Source: Heligmosomoides polygyrus polygyrus (Eukaryota > Nematoda > Chromadorea > Rhabditida > Heligmosomidae). From it: a stretch of 64,000 bases of DNA. The position numbers were made by a program, and so were the translations under genes. Positions 32,301-41,259 of this stretch are shown one piece after another. The stretch covers positions 28,449,407-28,513,406 of the forward strand of contig OX377202.1 of the NCBI GenBank assembly GCA_947396885.1. Direction: 5' to 3'. Every line of letters starts with the position of its first letter. Position 1 is the first letter of the stretch. The notes beneath the pieces are model-generated. The model was not told where the DNA came from, did no database searches, and saw only the letters and a list, made by a program, of their open reading frames with translations.

Positions 32301-33389
32301 TGTATCAGGTGCCCCCCCCCTGAACCGCCTGGCGCCTTTATCGTTAGATAGCTTCATTCAGAGGAAGTCAGTCGATTTTTTGTGGTTGTGTTGTCAAGCA
32401 ATTCATTTACTGCTTCAAAATGGACCTGAGAACAGCATTTTGGAGGCGATATTTTACGTTTTTTTGTTAGTTCATGAGCTTCTAGAGAACATCTGAGGCG
32501 TAGCTCCTTTCGATTGATCCCTATCATGGCGTTTTGGCGAAACTAGTATTTTGGAGGCGATTTTTGATGTTTTTTGTTGGTTCATGAATTCCTGGAGAAG
32601 ATCTGAGGCGTAGTTCCTTTCGATTCATAACAGCCATAATGTGGAGCGCTTGCTTAGCTCCATAGCTCTCTTATATCCGGCAGTCAGCACCTCCAAAATA
32701 GGCTTGCGGACGGAGTTGACTTCTAATTTTATTTGATTTGGAGAGGCCGGAGGGGATTTCAGCTGCCATGACTCTAGAAAAATCAGACTGAGGCGATTTA
32801 AGCCTCAGTACCGTAAGAGAAATCAGCCGTCATGGTAGTGGTGTTTCGGGCGCGCCCACTGCACACACCCTGTTTAAGGTGACGGTTATTCGCGCTACAG
32901 TAGGGCGATTTCAAAATGATGATGCAATCGATGGCGGCGCGGGCTGGCGGGAAGCAGCAGTCGGGTGTGTTGGGAGCCCGAGCGGTGGTGTCCCAGAGTT
33001 TTTTAAGATTTCCTCGCGTTTCCTATCCTGTTCCAGCTCCGGGTTCATCCTCCGCAAGGGCAGATCGGAGTGATTGGAAGCCGGAGGGCGAACCCGTAGT
33101 AGCTGAGGTGAAGCGACCGGCGGAGGAGGGGGGGGGGGGGTGAGAGTTGAGCAGTTTGATGGGACGGAGTGGTGAGGTGGAGGAGTTGTAAGAAGTTCGA
33201 AATGGTTTTTTGCTCCCGTGACTCCACCTCATCGGGTGCAGGGTTTGCGATGAAGGTGGAGGAGGAGCTTTTTTGAACTTTTATGATTTCTGACGGAGGT
33301 GAAGAAGTCTGAATGGGTTTTGCTCCGCATCTAGCTTTAACGTTGTTTCCGGCGCTGTGAAAAAATGAAAAGGAACATTTTAGAGCAGT

Positions 33390-33960
33390 TTTTTTGAGTT
33401 GTGGTCCTCGCTAAGAAGTTAGGAATGGTTTACTTGCTCCTCGCTCGGCTCCATATGATCTCTCAAGTCGCTGTGAACGATGAACAGGAGCCTTTTAAAG
33501 TTTTTTTTTATTTCTGGTCCTCGTTAGGAGTTTTTTTTTGATTTCTGGTCCTCGTTAAGAAGCTCCGATTGGTTTATTTGCTTCTCGCTTGGCTCCAGAT
33601 GATCTCTCAACTCGCTCCGAAGGTTGAAGAGGAGCCTTTTCGAAATTTTTTGATTTCTTGTCCTGGCTAAGAAGTTCCGATTGATCTTGTTTCTCCTCGT
33701 ATGGCTCCTCTTCAGCTCTCAAGTCGCTTTGAACATGAGAGAGGAGCCTTTTCGAAATTTTTTTGATTTCTTGTCCTGGCTAAGAAGTTCCGATTGATCT
33801 TGTTTCTCCTCGTATGGCTCCTCTTCAGCTCTCAAGTCGCTTTGAACATGAGAGAGGAGCCTTTTCGAAATTTTTTGATTTCTTTAGATTTTCTTTTTTG
33901 GCCGTTTTAAACATTTTTGATTTCTTGTCCAGGCTAAAGAGTTCCGAATGGGTTTTTGCT
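33390..33960 (+). repeat. Minisatellite, period about 113 bp
   Basis: Four to six copies of a unit with TCCTGGCTAAGAAGTTCCGA, GGCTCCTCTTCAGCTCTCAA and GAGAGGAGCCTTTTCGAAAT. The last two full copies (33661 and 33774) are almost identical, pointing to recent expansion. It ends immediately before the leucine-rich-repeat gene, so it may hold its promoter or first exon. Confidence 0.8.
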
Positions 33961-34035
33961 CGTCGCATGGCTCGTCGTGATCTCTCAACAACGGGAAACG
34001 GCAGTTCTCAATGGTTATTTCTGCAGTTTGCTGCA

Positions 34036-34893
34036 GCGCAAGGCCACTGTCGGGATGATACTGAGGCTGGTCAGCTCCGCGGAGGATCCGCTCTATAGAT
34101 CCATGGATATCGACTTCAGCGGTAGAAAGCATGATGCGAAGACTCTGCTAAAGCAGATCTTCGTGTATTACAACTTGGAGGTGGGATTCATGATGCCGTT
34201 GTAAGATGTTCGTGTCGGTCAGCAATCCGCATGATATGTATTCAGTTCCTCAAGCTGGAAGGATGCGAGCTGACTGACCGCGACATTTTCAACGTGCCTG
34301 AGATCAATTGCAAGGTGAAGTACCTCTGTCTGCGGGACAATAAGTTCACGAAACCGTGGCAACTTCTTGCGATAAGGTTCCCGCTCGTGGAGCATCTCGA
34401 CATGAAGAGGAACAAGTTGGGACAGCTGTTTCTAGTGGTTGCTTGTAGCAGCTTACTTAATTCTTCAAAGCAGGATTCCGGTGGAACGGATCGGGAAAAG
34501 CTATGAGGGAAATAAGCTTGAACACTGCACGAGGATCGACGTGGATGAGTGGGACTATAGGTAGGATTTCATAAGTGTGATAGTACGAAGCAAAGGGAAA
34601 CATTGCAAAGAGATGAATGTTTCAGGAGCGAAAAATTCTTTCGCGCCTATTGTCCCTCACTGAAGTACGTTAACGGTGTCAAACTGGAGCAGGTCATGGG
34701 AACGCAGGGAGCGGCTGCAACTTCTGGAGCTGACGATGAAGGGTGTGCCTCAGTGAGAGAGAACCAAATGGTTAGAAATAGTTGGCTGTTTAAAGCGACG
34801 GATAGAAGAGAATTGGCCGAAATTTAGGAGAGTGGAGAGTCGTCTGACGACGTAGATGATTGGGAGCGCTACTCCGACGACTTCTTCCTCTAA
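34036..34893 (+). CDS. Leucine-rich-repeat protein with acidic tail, 5 exons seen
   Basis: Exons 34036-34180, 34246-34427, 34471-34560, 34626-34770 and 34828-34893. All junctions are GT-AG and phase-consistent, with introns of 43-65 bp. The protein shows leucine-rich repeats (YYNLE / FLKLEGCELTDRDIF, VKYLCLRDNKFTKPWQL, PLVEHLDMKRNKLGQL), a cap-like motif (DYR..KFFRAYCPSLKYVNG) and an acidic end (ESGESSDDVDDWERYSDDFF). This layout resembles ANP32- and NXF-type nuclear proteins. If the 34771-34827 intron is not removed, the protein would stop at 34827 without the acidic tail. The first donor (GTGGGA) is weak and the 5' start is unknown. Inferred cargo or structural gene of the surrounding element. 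Confidence 0.6.
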
Positions 34894-35160
34894 CACGGCG
34901 ACCCTTCGCCTGCTCTTGCATTACATAGTTGGACAGCTTTCAATTTGTTATCGTTTAGCGCGCTGTTTTGGTTAGCGCGTTGCAGTATAAACACTTATTC
35001 GGTGGTGGTTCTAGTTTTGTCTCCTGGCATAAACGCTTATTGGGCGTAATGTTATTTATGTTGCATTTGTGTCGTTTATTATACCGATTGTCACGTGTTG
35101 TGGAGCGTATAGTAAACACCAGCAACTTTTATTAAGGGAATAGCTAGATCAAAGGAGCCG

Positions 35161-36929
35161 ATGGAGCCGCCTGCGAAGCGCACGAGATACTCACTAAGGA
35201 AAAGTAGGAGCTTCGGCATTTTGTAGATTAGGGGAATCTAGTGAGGGTTGTGCTTTAAAGGCAGGCTTCCTCCCGTCCCACCGCTACCTTCCGATACGAC
35301 GCCATCGACATCGCCGGAGAAGTGTGTCCGGAGTCGTGACAAAAAACGAAAATCCTCTTAATATTTCTTTAGAACTATTCACGACGAAGGGTCATACACC
35401 GGCCGCTTTTCGAATCAGTAAAGAAAATGTTGCCACGCTATGCACGTCGCTCGAGGAGCTGCAGAATTTAACGTATGCGTCGAAAATTGTTCTCGGGTTG
35501 GCTGACATGGCTACGATCACGGCGTCGGAAAAGAGCGAGATAAGCTTCCCGCCATTAGTCTCCTTCTCTTCCACTCCGCTGGAGCGTCCCCATTTCAGAT
35601 GATGAACATCGTGTTTCCCTTGATAGGAGCTGGTGGATTGTGTCCAAATCCCGTTGGTAGCGTGGCCGTTCTCTCGTACTGGATTCTCGTCGTCACACTG
35701 CAAAGGTCGCACAAGCAGGAGGTGAACATCTCGATCTTGCCTCGTCTGGCTACGACGTTAAAGCACCTCTGGTTCGAGTTGTCACCGTCGCTGTTCTCGT
35801 TAAAGCTCCATGTAAGCTGTCTTCACTCTAGGCACCTGTCTGTTAACTTAGCAAGCACCATTTAGGTGCTTCTTGACCACGCCATCGGTGAAGACTTACA
35901 ACGCTACGGAACTCCTAACCACTGGTCTTCGGCAGGCTTCGAGAGCAATCACAGGCGGATGCAGCTAAGGATTGCGCAGTCCACTACGCACTTCGAGGGA
36001 TCACTCATGCGAGGGTACGCTAGAATGCCGTTTAATAAAAAAGTAAAAAGTTTAATAAAAAATAAAAATAAGTATTAGGTCGGGGTCAGCTCAGCTTAAC
36101 TAGGCCAGCTTTTCGGGTGCATAATTTCTATTGTTGAAGTATTTCTACGAATTGGAGACCATATGGAATACGTTTAGTTTTCTCCTCGAGAAAGAACTGC
36201 GCATGATGCTCTCCGACGTGGCTGATGAACACCAAAACCCGATCGTGACTAGCCTGCTTAAGCAAATCAGCTCTGAGGGCGTCACTAGGTTAGTTAAAGA
36301 GGAGCGATAAAGAACAAAACCATAAACCATACGCAGGAGTTCTAGGTTTCCAAAGCAAATTCAACTTCGAGAACACTGGTACATCCCCACGCAGTCCGAG
36401 CTCGACATGGACTCACTAGCCCAGCACCACAAATTATTTCTTCATCGCTATTACGGAAAGTGCCAGCTGAGGTAACAGTGGCGGTGAGAAGTGGTTGAGC
36501 AGGAGCTGAAGGCATGATTTCAGCTCTCGGATTGTTGCCCACCACCGCGTGTACTCATCCAGACACTACTGGAGTCGACCGTCCGATACGGTGCAGGACT
36601 GCGTGGCCATCGCGCAAGGGAGAGGTTTCGCTTACGGGCGCGTTGTCGCGTTCGTTGTATTGCCGGACGACGGTGGTGGGCCGCGATGCCTGCTTCTCTG
36701 GGAGGAGTTCACTGTGGCGGACCCATTCGAGGACCTAGCGGATATAATTTGCTCTTCTAACGACCCATCCCTGCTAAGAACTCGAATAGCGCTTCTAACT
36801 GTCCAGGAGACGAATACTTACTTCAAAAAAATAACTCAAACATCACTTCGCATTCAAAATGCGTACTCGATAGTTGGAGCCGCCACTATTGTTTCTTTTA
36901 ATAATCAGCAATACGTGTACCGCTTATAG
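35161..36929 (+). CDS. CACTA/EnSpm-like protein (DUF4218-type region), spliced
   Basis: Well supported exons: 35599-35811, 35866-36042, 36140-36288, 36337-36471, 36524-36929 (stop), all GT-AG with matching phase. Probable earlier exons: 35161-35203 (ATG, basic), 35261 to about 35330, and 35373-35539. The last has an ATAAGC where a GTAAGC donor is expected. The core LKLHVLLDHAIGEDLQRYG then FESNHRRMQ matches the H.LLH..ED...FGP..S.FE..N pattern of CACTA transposase C-terminal halves. The region after it (VYSSRHYWSR, FVVLPDDGG) fits their C terminus. Only about 150 codons precede the core, too few for the family's tnp2 catalytic domain. So it is either a truncated transposase or an accessory protein. 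Confidence 0.6.
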
Positions 36930-37414
36930 CTCTAGTAGTTGTTCTCGCTAAGTGACTTGGGGTTTGGTCCCCATGTAAGCTGAAACAGCCCACGAAAACG
37001 CTTTCTCTTAAACTAAATCTTGCTCAACTTTAACACACTGATGTGATGTATTGATGAACTGAGCCAGGTCACTTCTGATTAGTCGAGTTTAAGGCAAGGA
37101 AGTAGTTGAATCTCTCCACCCCGAGCCACTTAGCGTTTTTACCTCGTCTTATTTTTTGCATGTGCATTAACAAAGATGAAAGACCTCTGTGAGGATCTCT
37201 AAACTATTTGGTAATCTCATACTAGGGTATCTGAAGCCTTAAACCTCGCCATAACTTGCTCGCATCGCCTTTAAAATTGAAATAAATATTCACATGAAAA
37301 GTTTCATGACTTCACTCCGGTTAACTACCCTCTTACCTCTTATTTTCGTAGTGCTTGTGCTTTCTATTCACTAATCTTGGTCACGTATTTGCACTCCTAC
37401 AGCTTTAGCGTGCC

Positions 37415-39287
37415 ATGTCTTTCCCTTCCGAGGTCTACAACAGTCTCAACATCGACGAGAGTTACGAGCCGAACATGGACCGGTCGCCATTTCGGGATGG
37501 AGGAAATGCGGCAAATGCGACGGATGTGAGAGAGCCGCTCTCTCAGAGAAGTGGAAACCAGTGCAGAGGATGTAGTTGTGAAGCCCGGCTACCTCATGGC
37601 GCGGGGAATTCAGCAGAACCGCCACGAGTGATCGAAGGAGGACGCGAACTGCTGGACATCTCGACGCCTTTCTCTTCCCAGCAAGGACGCCGCGAGGAAT
37701 CCGACTGTCAGAGGGAAAACCGGCCACGCGTGAAGATGAATTCGCATCGCCTCGTTGCCCGGACGCCCAGACACCAGGTGCAAGCCAGGTCCCTGAGCTT
37801 GCTCCTGAGCAGTCTTTGATGCCATCATCTGCGAATGCCTCCTGTGTGGACCAACGCGTGGCGGAGATGATGAGTGCTGCCCCTGTTTCTCTAAGGACGC
37901 TCGGACAAGTGATCGCAGCTATGCAAAATGGAGCTCAGTACGAGGTACAGGACGCTGGAGAAACCCTTTTACTACCAACTCCATCTGTGAACACCAGTCT
38001 TTACAGACGATAGTGTCCGATCAACTTCGCGGCCTTCGCATCGACGTTCACGGCACATGGGAGCATCAGCGCGCAATCTCTTCGTTGCGCAACTCGTCGG
38101 ACACCGTCGTTCAGCAGCTCACGCATCTCGTCCGCTGCCAGGGAGAAATGATCTCTGGACTGGCTGGCGCTGTGATTTTTCATCTCCCTTCCCCTTCCAA
38201 CTTCTCCATTATAAGATCTAATACACTACAGATCGACCACGTCCTCGCCTCCCTTCCGCCTTTGCGAAGAGAGCTCACCGCTCTAAGGAAGAAGGCCCAC
38301 GCGAAAGAAAAACCCGAAGTGCCGGACGGGGCAAGGATCTCCGCAGCCAATCTGACGAAATGTTGGGCGATCGTGGAATGCAGGCCCTTCAACGTACGCC
38401 AATTTTCTGTCCCAAACAAATCCGGCCCTTACACACGACACTTAAGGCGATCAACCTCAACCAATTCATGGAGAAGTGGCGCAGGTGCGGCAAATCGGGC
38501 GAAGGCGAACATTCCGTGAGGGCGACCGACTTCTTCCGGCACTACTTTCAGGAGGTGCGCCCTCACTCTGTGTTCTCCCATGCCTTCTACGCCTGCGATT
38601 GTCTTTTGCAGGCCTGCACGCCAACTGACGCCATTAAACACTACGCCTGTCGTCAAAGTGGCAACAGCGGCAAAAAACCGGAGCTAAAAGACCTCCCCGA
38701 ACACCTGGTTGAAAACCTTATAGGTGCTTATTAAAATTTTATTAGTTCGCTAATAAGAAAAACAATGGAAAAAATTGCAATAAATAATTTTCATGCTGCG
38801 TTCTCGACTCCATTGGACTCGGCCACAGCGACATCTTCAAGCCGGTTGACGACCTCAAGGCTAACCCCACCGCGTAGGTGTTAAAAACTCCGACAATCTG
38901 GATGCTACCTTGTAATCATTATGTTTAGCTACTGGACGAGACTGGGCAACAATGACGCGCAACGAGAGAAGGCGCTCAAGCACAGGAAGGATTGCCGCGA
39001 CCGCTGGTACCCACTGTTCCGCGAATCTCTGGGAAGAGCGCTGTAAGTTGACACATCTTTACCCTCTTCTCGCCACTTCTTTATCTAAGAACACATTTGC
39101 AGCGCTGAAGTTCGGCAGTGGGAGATGCGCGACGGAAAGCTCATTCCTCGATCGGTGAGTGAAAATTTTCTCCCTCTCCATACTGTCAAAACCTACTGAT
39201 TGCGTTTTATTTCAGAAACGAAGACGTCTCAGCATCAACAACGAGAGCTTCCTCGACGATTCGAGCTGCTTGAGTCTTGAGCTATGA
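37415..39287 (+). CDS. Third spliced gene: basic, helical protein of unknown function
   Basis: Exons 37415-37571, 37682-37944, 38007-38171, 38232-38318, 38384-38723, about 38796-38873, 38929-39042, 39103-39154 and 39216-39287 (stop). Phases agree at every resolved junction; the acceptor before 38796 is not resolved. Introns are 54-110 bp. The N terminus is polar and low-complexity. The middle (QQLTHLVRCQGEMISGLAG, LPPLRRELTALRKKAHAKEK) looks coiled-coil. A globular region follows (RATDFFRHYFQEVRPHSVFS; HYACRQSGNSGKKPELKDLP). The C-terminal region is strongly basic and aromatic (RKDCRDRWYPLFRESLGRAL, RSKRRR). The KK.ELKDLP..L stretch faintly recalls DUF4806 proteins carried by other invertebrate transposons. 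DNA binding is plausible but unproven. Confidence 0.6.
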
Positions 39288-39439
39288 GCTCCAGTTCTGC
39301 GACAAGGACGACACCAACGCTACACGCAATGTGACCTGCATCGGAGTGCGGTACGTCTCCACCAGTCTGGACTTCAATCGAACTCTATTTTCTTGTAACG
39401 CACTGTGTCTGAGCTTTGGAGTTCGTTTTACGCTAACTT

Positions 39440-39715
39440 TCGCTTTTGGGCCTTTTGGTTCTGGTGGAAAACGTTGTTTTGTCATTCTGCTAGGAATTTT
39501 CTCTTTTGGGCTTTTTTGGCTCGGGTGGAAAACGTTGTTTTCCCTTCTTCCTAGGATTTTTCGCTTTTTGGGCCTTTTTTGGTTTGGTTGGAAAGTGTTG
39601 CTTTGCCACCTACCTAGGATTTTTCCCTTTTGGACCTTTTTAGGTTTGGGTGGACAATGTTGCTCTGCCATCTACCTAGGATTTTTAGCTTTTGGGCCTT
39701 TCGGTTTCATTTGGC
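39440..39715 (+). repeat. Tandem repeat, about 65-70 bp unit, 4-5 copies
   Basis: Units share CTTTTGGGCCTTTT, TGGTGGAAAACGTTGTTTT and CTAGGATTTTT. They account for the long open frames on both strands at 39277-39867, which are not treated as genes. A second, 40-bp-class repeat (TCGGTTTCTACGACTTTACA) lies at 39965-40050. Confidence 0.8.
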
Positions 39716-39719
39716 GAGA

Positions 39720-40850
39720 TATGGTATTTGGCGTCTTTGAATCCTGCACTACTAACTCTTCTTGTTCCCTCTCTGGGCGCTTTTTGTTCCGGTCTCCAAT
39801 TATTTCTACAAAAATTGGGCTTACTACCTTCTTTTCCTTACAGAAGCAAGTTCGGGTATTCAAATGAGTGGAAGTTTGGGGAATTCTCAAAATTTGACAG
39901 TCCAGGCTCTCACACAGTGTGTTCGACTCCATACTTGACGTTCCTCCCGTTCACTTTTCCTTTTTTTTTGCCTCGGTTTCTTCGACTTTACATTGCTCCG
40001 GTCTCGAATGCTTCGGTTTCTACGACTTTACATTGTTCCGTTTCCGATTATTTACTGCATCCATTTTCTCGTTTTCTAGAGTTACAGCTCGGAGCTATGC
40101 ATGTATTTTGCATTTGTGACGTCTTCCTTAACCATGTTTTTTGAGCATGAGGAAAACCTCACATAAACCTGACGTCTTCCATATCCTTTTTTTGGGGGGA
40201 AAACCTCTACTTAAAGCATCCCAATTCGCTGCTCCGAGCTGTAATATTCTTCACTGTTTACTCTTCTGCACATGTTCCGCTCCTACTGGTGCTATGATTT
40301 CGGTGCTTGAAGCCTTATTTGATCTCCGGTGTTTTATTCGATACGGATTTCTCATATCTGTCCATCACTTAGTGCCCACAATTAAATGCTCGAACTAACT
40401 TGCCTCCCTCACTCATTTCCCTCCCACCTAACGCTGCGCTCACCCTTACACTGTTCTCACCGATCTTCTCACTACAAGGTCTCAAGGGTTGACACTTCAA
40501 ACTGCTAACTCTTTAGCTTTAACTTTACTGATAGTACTTTCCCTGTTTTGCTGCTAGAGCGAGCCAGCGTTAGGTGGTCGAAATGAGTTAAATGTATATA
40601 TGTATATTATTCACTCACATTCTACTCTCCTCGTGATTCCAATCTTCACCAAATTCGCCATAATTGAAGTACTTTAACTGTTGCCTCATCACTTACCTCT
40701 GTCTCTGAAGTTGTCACTTACTCATTTTCTCATTTTTTCCTCTTAGAGTGTCTTAGAGTGTTTTATGCTGTTAAATCGCTAGATTCTCATCGATTCTATT
40801 TTTTGGTATTTTTTGTCGATTTTTTCTATGTCCTTGGGACATAGAAGTTA
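39720..40850. other. Non-coding stretch after gene three
   Basis: Pyrimidine-rich on the plus strand, with short repeats at 39965-40050. No gene is supported. It could be the 3' untranslated region and subterminal DNA of the candidate element. Confidence 0.4.
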
Positions 40851-40899
40851 GTGTGGTACTGAAGATACGATCCTCTAATAAACTTTATAGGGACTATAA

Positions 40900-41252
40900 A
40901 GTCTACAATACAGGGGATATGAAGGGGGATTTAGCTGCGAACGGACACAAAACCTATTGTAGCGGACTACATCACAGGGGACATCGGAGGGATTCTGCTG
41001 CGAGCGGGCACAAATGCTGTTCTAGCGCCCTACAACCGGAGGGATCTCGGGGGGATTTGGATTTTGGGGACAGTAAAATCGGGACCAACGCACTACAACC
41101 AGGGGACAGCGAGGGATTCAGAAATTTTTTCCGCTTAAAGCCCTCTCCCACCCCTCGCAAAATCTGCATTGTGAGGGGAGGGACACGCCCACTTTTCAGT
41201 TGTAGCGCGCTTGTCACTGCGCGACACACTTCCTGTGCGCGACTAGCCATCG
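40900..41252 (+). repeat. Right subterminal repeat block of the candidate element
   Basis: Degenerate units of about 60 bp share a GAACGGACACAAA / GAGCGGGCACAAA motif, a GCG.(A/C)CTACA motif and CAGGGGACA. Comparable GCGC-rich motifs occur at 30810-30880. Arrays of short subterminal motifs are typical transposase-binding regions in CACTA elements (family knowledge). Confidence 0.5.
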
Positions 41253-41259
41253 GCTGCCA

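Larger units (their letters stand above)
30790..41252 (+). mobile_element. Candidate 10.5-kb CACTA-related element carrying three spliced genes
   Basis: Bases 30795-30806 (ACCTCTGGCAGC) and 41240-41253 (inverse, GGCTGCCAGAGAC) are the only end-like inverted match I see. Inside each, GCGCGCT/GTAGCGC-type motifs and a GTGGG/GGAGG stretch recur in inverse order (30820-30905 and 41150-41235). Related GCGCTACAGTA motifs occur at 31050 and 32895, and CTACA motifs at 40960, 41030 and 41090. Between lie tandem repeats and three plus-strand spliced genes. The middle gene has a CACTA/EnSpm-type DUF4218-like region. The classic CACTA terminus is not visible and the target duplication is unresolved, so the boundaries are tentative. 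Confidence 0.4.

Noticed and set aside
31213..33960. Repeat blocks considered as a CRISPR array
   Set aside because: Units are long (113 and about 590 bp), diverged and without unique spacers, in a eukaryotic context.
34181..34245. Strong-looking donor GTAAGA at 34201 for the first LRR-gene intron
   Set aside because: It leaves the exon in phase 2, which does not fit the next exon; the weaker GTGGGA at 34181 restores the leucine-rich-repeat frame.
38232..38400. Frameshift in the third gene near 38340
   Set aside because: A 65-base GT-AG intron (38319-38383) joins the two frames in phase 0, so no frameshift is needed.
39277..39867. 196-codon plus and 129-codon minus ORFs
   Set aside because: Both are open because of a tandem repeat whose unit length nearly keeps frame; composition is low-complexity.
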